Shown here: one piece after another, positions 1-7,825 of the stretch | Position numbering within the stretch: position 1 is the stretch's first letter | Layout: each line of letters opens with the position of its first letter | Assembly (NCBI GenBank): GCA_024699645.1 | Contig: JAILPE010000037.1 | Location: 1 to 36,251, forward strand | DNA: 36,251 nucleotides | Source: Lachnospiraceae bacterium | GTDB lineage: Bacteria > Bacillota > Clostridia > Lachnospirales > Lachnospiraceae | Reading direction: 5' to 3' | The notes under the pieces: model-generated | Seen by the model: only the letters and a program-made list of their open reading frames with translations | Databases searched by the model: none | What the model was told of the DNA's origin: nothing | Program-made: the position numbers and the translations under genes

Positions 1-1591
1 GGATTTCCTCTATCCTGCCGTCAGCGGACAAAACAACTGTGTCCCCTTCAATCTTTGCTTCCGGGACAATGAGCTCATCCCTGCCCGCAAGCTTAACTTC
101 AAAGCCATATATATGCCCGTTACAACACTCTGTGTCGGTACCGGGCATTTCGTTACTATCCGCACGTTTTCCCGGCATTTCGTTGTTGCTATCCGTGCGG
201 CTACCGGATATTCCGCTTTCCGTCTCTTTGCGGACATCGATCAATTCGTTCTCTTTGAGTTGAAGCTTTCCAAAAGTATTCTTAAAATGAAGCACTATTC
301 CCTCAGTAGATCTTTCGGCATAATCAAACTCCGCGTGAGGATATCCAATGTCCGTGTTTTTATAGATTCCGTACAAAACTTCGGTCTCGGTTCTTTCTCC
401 GGGCGACTTCTTATCCACGGGATGAACATTGTCAAATTCTCCGAGATCGATCAACGGAACGAGGCAGGTTCCTTCTGTTTCAGCCACCGCTTTTGCTTGT
501 GCCTCCCTGAGATACGCCCAGTCCCGCATGTCCTCCGTATTACGGGAAATGAACATCGGAAGCTGCAGGATAACTACAGGAAGCTTTTCGTCCGAAAACC
601 CGGTGCGGAATTCGTCGATAAGCTCCTTCAGCAATGTGCAGTACCCGGAGGCCTTGCCGGAATCTTCTTCGCCCTGATAATACAGGAGCCCGCGGGAAGT
701 GTATGGCATGATCCGCTTGAGCATCGTGTGATAAAGACCGCTCGGACGGAATGCGGATTCGAGCCCCATGGGAGGCGGCCAGGGATAGTCTCCGGCCACG
801 GCCGAGAGTTCTTCGGGCGTGATGTCCGGGTTTTTCGCTTTTGCAGCGCGTTCTCTCTCCAAGTAATCCGATACCATCTGATTATATGTGAGCAGTTTTC
901 GGCTATAATCTTCGGGAGTCTGTCCTTCTACAGCCTTATTAAATGCATCGATATAAACCCGGCCTTCGGGATGCGCCGAAAGGCGTTCTTCACTGAGCCA
1001 GCAGGAAATTGATGTGCCTCCCTGATAGCAGTCCACTATACCAACCGGTACCGACAGATCCCCGTGGAGCTTTTTTGCAAAGAAATACGCCACGCCGGAC
1101 ATATCACGGAACCTGCCGTCCGTAAGCGGCGTCCAGGTTTGGTTCTGTTCTGCGAGAAGGACACCGTCATCGATCACGGGTGTCTTGATGCATTTAAAAT
1201 ATCTGACAAGCGGAAGGTCCGCGCCCATGAGTTCTTCCTCACCACCGCGCGAATTCTGCAGTTCAAACTCTATATTCGATTGTCCGTTATCGATCCAAAC
1301 CTCACCATAATAGACATCACGGATCACCTTCGCCCTACCGGGTTCCGAACTGTCAGTTACGGTCATGGTGTAAGGTCCCCCCGCATGATGTGCCGGAAGA
1401 GAGATCACAAACTTTCCAGCCGGAACTTCCTTTTCTACAGAGATGTTGTCAATCGTGACTGTGATGACAGTCTTTCCTGTAGTATCGTTAAAGTCTTTGG
1501 TTTCACCAAGATCCTCCGTTTCGCCAAATACATTTACTTCTTTATCCCTTTGAAGCACCATAGAATCCGAAAAAATTGCTGCAAGTCTCAT
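1..1591 (-). CDS. CE17-like SGNH carbohydrate acetylesterase (sialate O-acetylesterase-like), 3' end cut by window edge
   Basis: I translated this frame by hand: it is open from an ATG at 1591 to the left edge (about 530 codons, no stop). The start is preceded by AGGAAGG. There is no signal peptide, so the enzyme should act in the cytoplasm. SGNH block I appears as D-N-G-Q-S-N around residues 101-106 (Ser105 as nucleophile), a Y-Y-Q-G-E-E motif follows in the middle, and a D-N-V-H-P segment fits the catalytic His block. The family (sialate O-acetylesterase-like; CE17 in Roseburia mannan loci) removes acetyl groups from sugars, and CE17 enzymes act on 2-O-acetylated mannose. It follows the CE2-like gene by 26 bp in the same direction, the pairing seen in Roseburia. 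A short hydrophilic near-repeat rich in S, N, E, M, P and G lies about residues 460-490. The CE17 assignment rests on context plus motifs; generic sialate O-acetylesterase is the alternative. Confidence 0.8.
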   Translation of the reverse strand, partial: MRLAAIFSDSMVLQRDKEVNVFGETEDLGETKDFNDTTGKTVITVTIDNISVEKEVPAGKFVISLPAHHAGGPYTMTVTDSSEPGRAKVIRDVYYGEVWIDNGQSNIEFELQNSRGGEEELMGADLPLVRYFKCIKTPVIDDGVLLAEQNQTWTPLTDGRFRDMSGVAYFFAKKLHGDLSVPVGIVDCYQGGTSISCWLSEERLSAHPEGRVYIDAFNKAVEGQTPEDYSRKLLTYNQMVSDYLERERAAKAKNPDITPEELSAVAGDYPWPPPMGLESAFRPSGLYHTMLKRIMPYTSRGLLYYQGEEDSGKASGYCTLLKELIDEFRTGFSDEKLPVVILQLPMFISRNTEDMRDWAYLREAQAKAVAETEGTCLVPLIDLGEFDNVHPVDKKSPGERTETEVLYGIYKNTDIGYPHAEFDYAERSTEGIVLHFKNTFGKLQLKENELIDVRKETESGISGSRTDSNNEMPGKRADSNEMPGTDTECCNGHIYGFEVKLAGRDELIVPEAKIEGDTVVLSADGRIEEI

Positions 1592-1617
1592 CCCAAAATC
1601 CTTCCTAAATCTGCTTC

Positions 1618-2625
1618 TTACCGTATTGCGCGGATAAACTCCTCAATCCGCTTTGCGTCCTTCTCATGCGTGACTGCCGTGGGATGTCCCGATGCAATAC
1701 CGTCATGCTCAACATCATGGAACGGCAACTCAAGTCCGTACAGATCCTTCATTCCGGCCGCTTTCACTTTATCGATGACCTCCCGCACATAAGCAAATAT
1801 CCCGGGTGCAAGTGTTCCGAGAACGCACACGATCTTTGCATTCGGATAAGCTATACGCAGCGTATATAGAAAACTCTCATACCTGCTCTTAAAACCGCCA
1901 AGTATCCAGGGATTGCCAAGGCTTCCCTGATCGTTTGTCCCAAGATTCATGATGATCCAGTCAGGCTGAAAACGGCTGTAATCCTCTCTGATCTCCTTAT
2001 TGTAAAACCAATTTGTATACGGAAATTCTCTCGGAAGGATATTCTCGGGATCACCCGTGTATTCTACAAACATACCGTGTCCCGATACCGAAACCCATTC
2101 TGCGTTCCAATCCATATTTTTTGCAAGGACTGCGGCGTAACTTAGCTCTCCGTCCTCATCGCGGATGGTATATTCCGCTTCCGGTGCACCGAGAACCCCA
2201 TATCCGCAAGTGATCGAATCACCGATAAAGAGCGCCTTCGTGCGTGTATCCTCGGGGACAGTCATGAGTTCTCCGTCCACATCGATCCATACCACTCCGG
2301 CAAAAGACATCCCAGCCTCCGTGATCTTTACGACACGGATAATATGTTCTTCATTCGTCGCAAAGCGGGCCAGCTCAACTTCTGTTTCCGGTTCGCTAAG
2401 TACTGTTTCCTTAACGGCCTTGCCATCGACATAAACACGAAGTCCCGGCGCGTTGATCGGATCATTTGCGCCTGTTCTGAAAAATGCACATACGCGGCTC
2501 GCCGATATATGTATCGTAAAGCTTGTGTTTGTATAACCCATAACGGCCATATCGCGGTCGTGAATGATCCTTCCCTGAAACCGGATATTTTCATTCGATT
2601 CCTGCTCTATATAATGCTTTCCCAT
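1618..2625 (-). CDS. CE2-like SGNH acetylesterase (acetyl-mannan/xylan deacetylase)
   Basis: 335 residues, no signal peptide, therefore probably cytoplasmic. Residues about 1-125 look like the N-terminal beta jelly-roll of family CE2; the SGNH hydrolase domain follows. Visible motifs are G-D-S-I-T with nucleophile Ser137, G-T-N-D at 229-232 (block III) and G-H-P-T at 313-316 followed by T-H, which supplies the catalytic histidine. CE2 enzymes remove O-acetyl groups from the 3, 4 or 6 positions of mannosyl or xylosyl residues, so this enzyme would complement the neighbouring CE17-like esterase. GGAAGAG lies 8 bases before the ATG. It is separated from the upstream alpha-galactosidase by 122 bp that hold a stem-loop without a T-run, so read-through in the same transcript is likely. 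The exact substrate cannot be read from sequence. Confidence 0.82.
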   Translation of the reverse strand: MGKHYIEQESNENIRFQGRIIHDRDMAVMGYTNTSFTIHISASRVCAFFRTGANDPINAPGLRVYVDGKAVKETVLSEPETEVELARFATNEEHIIRVVKITEAGMSFAGVVWIDVDGELMTVPEDTRTKALFIGDSITCGYGVLGAPEAEYTIRDEDGELSYAAVLAKNMDWNAEWVSVSGHGMFVEYTGDPENILPREFPYTNWFYNKEIREDYSRFQPDWIIMNLGTNDQGSLGNPWILGGFKSRYESFLYTLRIAYPNAKIVCVLGTLAPGIFAYVREVIDKVKAAGMKDLYGLELPFHDVEHDGIASGHPTAVTHEKDAKRIEEFIRAIR

Positions 2626-2659
2626 AATTTTCTCTTCCGTTCTGCTTTTTCCAATGTGT

Positions 2660-2705
2660 CAGAGGCCTCTTTTTCCTGATTTTCATGTCAGACCGACGGC
2701 CTCTG
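2660..2705 (-). other. Intercistronic stem-loop between GH36 and CE2 genes
   Basis: Perfect 8-bp inverted repeat CAGAGGCC/GGCCTCTG (2660-2667 with 2698-2705) around a 30-base interior that can itself form a small CTGA/TCAG hairpin. On the minus strand it is followed by ACACATTGG, not by a T-run, so it does not look like an intrinsic terminator. An RNA-stability or processing element is more likely. Confidence 0.6.
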
Positions 2706-2747
2706 TTTTCATCTGTATTTACCTGCCGCCATCCGCCGGTCATTTTA

Positions 2748-4949
2748 TTACCGGCATCTTGTCAGATGGTATAATTTTGCTTTTGCGTCGCCCCAAATCT
2801 TATCCGTAACAAATCCTATATGCATGAGCTCCGCTCCCGAAAAGACTCTTCCGTCATCGAGCACGTACTCGCTGTCTTCATCGAGGCCCTGAAGATAGAT
2901 CACTTCTGCCCTCCTGTTCGCGACCGCGCACACCTGCACATATGAAAGGAGCGCCTCCGACTTATCTTTCGCAACAGTCATCCATGCGACCGACGCACGG
3001 TCATTTCCGTTCTTATAAAGCGGAGAATTTCCTTTGATCCTGTAGAGATCACCCTCACGAACAAGATCACTGTATCTGTGGTACATTTCTACCTGATCGC
3101 GTATCTCTGAAAGCTCTTCATCCGACATTTTCGTAATATCCATCTCGTACCCGAAAGTTCCCGCGAGTGCCACAACCGAGCGTGTATAAAGGTCTGTTGT
3201 CCTTCCCACGGTGTGGTTCGGGCAGATGCTCACATGCGCTCCGATCGCGGACAAGGGATAAATGAGCGCAGTTCCCTCCTGAATCGTAAGCCTCTCGATT
3301 GCATCGGTATCGTCCGAACACCAGATCTGAGGACTGTAATAAAGCATACCGGGATCGAACCTCGCGCCTCCGCTCGAACAGTTTTCGAGAAGAAGGTCAG
3401 GGAATTCGGTGATCAGCCTTTCCTGAAGCTCATACACTCCGAGCATATAGCGGTGCATGATCTCTCCGCCGGCACTCGCCATGCTCCCCACATCCGTGAG
3501 AGGGCGGTTCATGTCCCATTTTACGTACCTTATATTTGCGCTCTTCAGAACACGGGAGATGCTGTTAAAAACGTAGTCCCTTACTTCCTTACGGGTAATA
3601 TCGAGAACGAGCTGTGTACGACACAGCGCCGGCTCGCGTCCGGGAATCTTTACAGCCCAGTCCGGATGTGCCCGGTAAAGATCCGAGTCGGGGCTCACCA
3701 TCTCGGGTTCAAACCAGATCCCGAGATCCATCCCGATCTCATTTACAGCATTTGCAAGTGCCGAGAGACCTCCCGGCAGCTTTTCCTCGTTGACGATCCA
3801 GTCTCCGAGCGAGCAGTTGTCACTGCTGCGGTGACCGAACCACCCGTCATCCATGACGAGCATCTCTATCCCGGCAGATTTCGCCGTCCGCGCGATCTCG
3901 AGCAGCCTGTCCAGATTAAAGTCAAAATATGTAGCTTCCCAGTTGTTGATAAGTATCGGGCGCTTTTTGTGCAGATAAGGGCTTCTGATGAGATGCTTTC
4001 GGAATGTATCGTGGAATGTCCGGCTCATCGCGCCGAAACCTTCATACGAATAAGAGATCAACGCTTCAGGTGCGTAAAAGCTTTCCCCGGGCTGTAACTC
4101 CCATAAGAAATTGTAATCCGAAACGCCCATGCCCACGCGGAGCATATCATGCTGAGTTCGCTCTGCCTGTGCAACAAAATTTCCTGAATAAACAAATGAA
4201 AATCCGATCACTTCCCCCGATGTTTCTGTCGCATTTTCAGCGACCACCGCAAGGAAAGGGTGTTCCTGATGGCTTGAGATCCCGCGCTTCGATCCGATCT
4301 CAACCCTTCCGTGTCCGATCGGGCGACGGTCGATAAACCGTTCTCTCCCCCAGCTTCCGGACAGAGTAACGATCTCCCTGTTTTCCCACGGCAGCTCCAG
4401 ACATGCACTTAAAACCTTCTCCAGACGAAGGTTCTCACTTCCGTTATTTTTAACGGTCACCGAACGGGTCACAACGTCAAGTCCGCGGAAAATACTGTAG
4501 GACAGCGTAACCACAAGCCCCAGAGTATCATCAACGAGATCGATCTCGAGGGACTTCGCGTCTTCGTTCGTGCCAAAAGTTGCCGGAAGTCCGGGAATCT
4601 TCTTTTTCCCGTCATATATGCGGTGATCCGCATATTTCAGCTCACATCCGAGGAATCCTTCCGCGTTTCTGACGGAAAGAGAACCGGGTCTGAAATCACC
4701 GATCCCCTCCGATGCGTATTCAAAGGGGAAACTGTCCATGAATGTGCATTTATCGCCGGGGACTCCCTTCATAAAGCTGAAATCGTCCTCGAACAGCATC
4801 GATCTTCCCGCATCATCCGGAACCTTTCGACCAAAGTAAATGTGCCCGAGATACTCTCCGGCCACGCCTATGATATAAGTTGAACGCTCCATCTGCAGGG
4901 TGAAGCATCTTTTTTCTTCGCTATAAGTTATGCTGAATTTTTTATCCAT
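2748..4949 (-). CDS. GH36 alpha-galactosidase
   Basis: 733 residues, the usual length of bacterial tetrameric GH36 alpha-galactosidases such as AgaA or RafA; no signal peptide, so cytoplasmic. The N-terminal beta-supersandwich covers about residues 1-320. The (beta/alpha)8 domain has V-M-D-D-G-W-F-G around 365-372, the K-W-D-M-N-R nucleophile motif (Asp479), E-N-C-S-S-G-G at 522-528 and the S-D-D-T-D-A motif at 545-550 that carries the acid/base. It removes alpha-1,6-galactose side chains from imported galactomannan oligosaccharides so that the GH130 phosphorylase can work on the backbone. It lies between the GH130 and CE2 genes. AAAGGA precedes the ATG. No oddities seen; function is well supported. 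Confidence 0.95.
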   Translation of the reverse strand: MDKKFSITYSEEKRCFTLQMERSTYIIGVAGEYLGHIYFGRKVPDDAGRSMLFEDDFSFMKGVPGDKCTFMDSFPFEYASEGIGDFRPGSLSVRNAEGFLGCELKYADHRIYDGKKKIPGLPATFGTNEDAKSLEIDLVDDTLGLVVTLSYSIFRGLDVVTRSVTVKNNGSENLRLEKVLSACLELPWENREIVTLSGSWGRERFIDRRPIGHGRVEIGSKRGISSHQEHPFLAVVAENATETSGEVIGFSFVYSGNFVAQAERTQHDMLRVGMGVSDYNFLWELQPGESFYAPEALISYSYEGFGAMSRTFHDTFRKHLIRSPYLHKKRPILINNWEATYFDFNLDRLLEIARTAKSAGIEMLVMDDGWFGHRSSDNCSLGDWIVNEEKLPGGLSALANAVNEIGMDLGIWFEPEMVSPDSDLYRAHPDWAVKIPGREPALCRTQLVLDITRKEVRDYVFNSISRVLKSANIRYVKWDMNRPLTDVGSMASAGGEIMHRYMLGVYELQERLITEFPDLLLENCSSGGARFDPGMLYYSPQIWCSDDTDAIERLTIQEGTALIYPLSAIGAHVSICPNHTVGRTTDLYTRSVVALAGTFGYEMDITKMSDEELSEIRDQVEMYHRYSDLVREGDLYRIKGNSPLYKNGNDRASVAWMTVAKDKSEALLSYVQVCAVANRRAEVIYLQGLDEDSEYVLDDGRVFSGAELMHIGFVTDKIWGDAKAKLYHLTRCR

Positions 4950-4984
4950 ATTTCTGTCCTTTATCCCGGTCCCGCTTCACAAAG

Positions 4985-5037
4985 GGTCCGCAATGCTGCC
5001 GAAAAATCACCGACGACACTGCGGACCGGAATCAAAT
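4985..5037 (-). other. Intercistronic stem-loop between GH130 and GH36 genes
   Basis: Perfect 8-bp inverted repeat GGTCCGCA/TGCGGACC (4985-4992 with 5030-5037) with a 37-base interior. On the minus strand the base after the stem begins CTTTGTG, with no T-run. It is placed 44 bases after the GH130 stop and 35 bases before the GH36 start. It probably tunes transcript stability rather than ending transcription. Confidence 0.6.
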
Positions 5038-5080
5038 CACACACGAAGAAATGTTTCCCTGCATCAGAGAATAGTCTAAA

Positions 5081-6106
5081 CTATCTGATACCTACCTCAG
5101 TATCATCTCCACGCACCAAACTATGCTCTTTGATATAAGCCACAATATCGTCCACTTCTGTAAATGCCAGGCTCACATAGCTGTCCGCACATCCATAGTA
5201 AAGTGCGATACGTCCCGTTACGGGATCGTGTACGGTTGCGCAAGGGAAGGTTACGTTCGGTACGAAACCTCTTTCCTCATACCACTCTTCGGGAGTAAGC
5301 AGGAAATTCTCACAACGGTATTTAACAACGGAAGGATTGTCGATATCAAGGATTGCACCGCCGATGGAATAAACATATCCGTTGCATGTTCCCGATACAC
5401 CATGATAAAAGAGAAGCCATCCCTCGCTCGTCTCGATCGGAGCGGCACCTCCGCCAATCTTTAAGGATTCCCACCACTCGAAGCTGCGGCCCATTACATG
5501 ACGATGCTTGCCCCAGTAAGTAAGATCCGGGCTCTGCGACAGGAAAATGTCACCGAACGGTGTGTGTCCGCTGTCCGACGGGCGGCTCAGCATAACATAG
5601 TTGCCGTTTATCTTACGTGGGAAGAGTACCGCATTCCTGTTGAAAGGAATGAACGGATTCTCGAGACGCGTAAATGTCTTGAAATCCTTTGTCTTGGCAA
5701 TGCCTATGGCTGCCCCGTAAAAATCCTGGCACCACATAGTATAATATGTATCCTCAACTTTTACCAGTCGGGGATCATACGCATATATGGGCTGAAAAGG
5801 CTCACCCTTCTCGTTGACAAACTGAATCTTATTTTCCTCGAAATTCCAGTGAATTCCGTCATCACTGCGTCCAAAGTAGATCATTGATACGCCGTTTTTT
5901 TGCTCACCTCGGAACACACCGACATATTTACCCTCGAAAGGGACTACCGCACTGTTGAAGATTCGTGCCACACCCTTGACGGGGTTGCGGTTGATGATCG
6001 GATTCTCCGTATATCTCCAGATCGGAGCATCCTTGATCCCTTCCGGCCTTTCCTGCCAGGGGATATTCGGAAGCGGATCACAGTTTAAAATCTGAACCTT
6101 TGACAT
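5081..6106 (-). CDS. GH130 (subfamily 2-like) beta-1,4-mannooligosaccharide phosphorylase
   Basis: 341 residues, no signal peptide. The protein matches GH130_2 enzymes as I recall them (the metagenomic Uhgb_MP and Ruminococcus RaMP2 type): F-N-S-A-V-V-P-F near residue 50, Y-D-P-R-L with the proton-donor Asp111, the F-I-P-F-N-R-N-x-V-L-F-P-R-K block, S-R-P-S-D-x-G-H-T-P-F-G-D, and Y-Y-G-C-A-D near the end. GH130_1 mannosylglucose phosphorylases are longer (about 390 residues) and differ in these blocks. The reaction is phosphorolysis of beta-1,4-mannooligosaccharides to alpha-mannose-1-phosphate plus a shortened chain, in the cytoplasm. The start is supported by AAGGAG. It lies downstream of a solute-binding protein and upstream of GH36. 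The family call is firm; the subfamily is likely but not proven. Confidence 0.9.
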   Translation of the reverse strand: MSKVQILNCDPLPNIPWQERPEGIKDAPIWRYTENPIINRNPVKGVARIFNSAVVPFEGKYVGVFRGEQKNGVSMIYFGRSDDGIHWNFEENKIQFVNEKGEPFQPIYAYDPRLVKVEDTYYTMWCQDFYGAAIGIAKTKDFKTFTRLENPFIPFNRNAVLFPRKINGNYVMLSRPSDSGHTPFGDIFLSQSPDLTYWGKHRHVMGRSFEWWESLKIGGGAAPIETSEGWLLFYHGVSGTCNGYVYSIGGAILDIDNPSVVKYRCENFLLTPEEWYEERGFVPNVTFPCATVHDPVTGRIALYYGCADSYVSLAFTEVDDIVAYIKEHSLVRGDDTEVGIR

Positions 6107-6233
6107 GGTGTCTTATCTCCTTGTTATTCTTTTATATTTTTCATTATCAAAGTCACATGCTCCCCGGCAGAAGGTAAAAAACACTCTTAAAATCTACCAT
6201 ACGACCGGAACACAGACCCCTCGTGATACAGGA

Positions 6234-6267
6234 ATAGCCTACGCAACTCAAAGGAAGCGTAGGCTAT
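6234..6267 (-). other. Intercistronic stem-loop downstream of the solute-binding lipoprotein gene
   Basis: Perfect 11-bp inverted repeat ATAGCCTACGC/GCGTAGGCTAT (6234-6244 with 6257-6267) with a 12-base loop, about 45 bases after the stop of the binding-protein gene. On the minus strand the stem is followed by TCCTGTATC, not a T-run. Such stems after binding-protein genes often protect the upstream mRNA, allowing more binding protein than enzyme. The 206-bp gap to the GH130 gene shows no convincing internal promoter. Confidence 0.65.
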
Positions 6268-6312
6268 CTCGCTTTCTCAACCGATTAACTTGCGGTAATA
6301 TAATCTCTTAAA

Positions 6313-7761
6313 TTATTTGAACACGTTGTTAAGGGCAGTCTGTACAAGCTGCTTGTTGGTCTCCTGGAACTGTGCTGCTGTCTGCTCACCCTTGAGAAGA
6401 AGAGGGAACTGATATTCAACACCGAGAGCATTCCAAAGGTCAACACCTGTCTTCTCACCGCAGTAGTACATTACATTGTAGTTGTCCTCGGTAAGTGCAT
6501 TGTCATGCCACCAGTCATTTACGAAATCTCTCTGCTCGAAATCATCGCCGTAGTAATCCTTATAATCACGGAATACGCTGTATACAAGATAAGGATCTTC
6601 AACACCTGTGGGGATGATGTAAGCAGCACCGCTTGCGGAATTCTTTCTTGCGTTTGTTTCCTTGTTTCCGGAAGGACCGATAGGCATCGGTACCCAGATT
6701 TCCTCAAGACCCTTGTCGTAATCCTTGTTTGTATCTACGATCCATGCCGCGTTGAACCAACATGCAACTTCGCCGTTGACATAAGCGCTCATGTTGTAAT
6801 CAAAGTCTTCCTCATTCCAGGGATTTGCTACATGGTCTACATTGTACATGTTGTAGATGAACTCAAGTGTCTCGCCCACTTCTTTGCTGCTGAGGTTCTC
6901 TGTCTTGCCGCTGGCAACTGCTGTGCCGTTTGACATGTTGAGGTACTCGAACAACCAGTCAAAACGTGAACCGAAACCGTAAACATCAGTAACACCGTCG
7001 CCGTCTGTATCCTTGGTCAGCTTAAGGAGGTACTCTCTCCACTTATCCCAGGTCCACTCGCCTCTCTCATAGAGAGCGTTGGGATTCTCAAGACCTGCAT
7101 CGTCAAGCATCTTCTTATTGAACGAAAGAACGTATGATGCTGTAGGAACCGACTCACCACCTACGGGAAGCATGAAATATGTTCCGTCGATACCGTTGAT
7201 GTTGATAGTGGTCAGGTAGTTCTGATCGGTAAGGATATCCTCGTTTGCGGGAAGAACTTCCGCAAGGTTTGTTGCATAGCCGTTTGCTACTGCAGGGATA
7301 CCGAATGAAGGCTCTGTGAGGTAAATATCACAGTCGGGCTTTCCTGCAAGCACTGAGGTGTTGATGGACTCCTGAACACCTGCGTATGTAAGGTTGACAT
7401 ACTCAAGACGTACATTGTACTTCTCTTCAACCTTCTTTAATGCGTCGAAGTTCATCTGTGCAAGTTCCTCATCAGATACTGAGGGATCATCGTGGATATC
7501 GGTATGTGTGCTGTCATAATAGATGTCATACCATGTACCGATTCTGATCGTACGAGGTGTGTCGCCTTCATGACGAGGCTGTTTTACTGTCGCGGTTGTA
7601 TCGCCTGTATCTACGGTGGCTTTGTCGCCTTCGTTTGTCTTTACATCTGCGCCCGTTTTCGTCTCTTCAGGCTTTTGTTCGGATGAAGAACCGCAGGCTG
7701 CCAGATTCAGTGCCATAACACCGATCAGGATCATTGCTGTCAGCTTTTTTAACATTTTCAT
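6313..7761 (-). CDS. ABC transporter extracellular sugar-binding lipoprotein (family 1, CUT1 type)
   Basis: 482 residues. The N-terminus is a lipoprotein signal with lipobox L-A-A-C and Cys about 23, followed by a Ser/Glu/Thr-rich linker to about residue 60. The rest reads as a family 1 solute-binding protein: an N-lobe with a pattern of small and hydrophobic strands, G-E-W-T-W-D-K-W, a D-x-D-G-D-G-V-T-D-like loop resembling a calcium site, and N-x-A-W-I in the C-lobe. It should be anchored on the outer face of the membrane and deliver mannooligosaccharides to permeases, most likely the pair at 9858-11843. AGGAGG lies 11 bases before the ATG, a slightly long spacing. It sits immediately downstream of the triple-module lipoprotein. 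Confidence 0.88.
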   Translation of the reverse strand: MKMLKKLTAMILIGVMALNLAACGSSSEQKPEETKTGADVKTNEGDKATVDTGDTTATVKQPRHEGDTPRTIRIGTWYDIYYDSTHTDIHDDPSVSDEELAQMNFDALKKVEEKYNVRLEYVNLTYAGVQESINTSVLAGKPDCDIYLTEPSFGIPAVANGYATNLAEVLPANEDILTDQNYLTTININGIDGTYFMLPVGGESVPTASYVLSFNKKMLDDAGLENPNALYERGEWTWDKWREYLLKLTKDTDGDGVTDVYGFGSRFDWLFEYLNMSNGTAVASGKTENLSSKEVGETLEFIYNMYNVDHVANPWNEEDFDYNMSAYVNGEVACWFNAAWIVDTNKDYDKGLEEIWVPMPIGPSGNKETNARKNSASGAAYIIPTGVEDPYLVYSVFRDYKDYYGDDFEQRDFVNDWWHDNALTEDNYNVMYYCGEKTGVDLWNALGVEYQFPLLLKGEQTAAQFQETNKQLVQTALNNVFK

Positions 7762-7786
7762 GTTTGGTTTATCCTCCTTTTAGGAT

Positions 7787-7811
7787 CCTGCGGGACTGTT
7801 CGCCCCGCAGG
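7787..7811 (-). other. Short GC-rich hairpin between the two lipoprotein genes
   Basis: Inverted repeat CCTGCGGG/CCCGCAGG (7787-7794 with 7804-7811), loop of nine bases. It lies just upstream of the AGGAGG of the solute-binding protein gene and has no following T-run on the minus strand. It may be an RNA-processing or stability element. Confidence 0.55.
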
Positions 7812-7825
7812 GAAATTAATTATAC

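Noticed and set aside
113-1012. 299-residue plus-strand ORF
   Set aside because: It lies opposite the CE17-like esterase frame, which has clear SGNH motifs and a ribosome binding site; the product looks like no protein family.
3213-4097. 294-residue plus-strand ORF
   Set aside because: Antisense shadow of the GH36 gene; low-complexity basic composition and no start signal.
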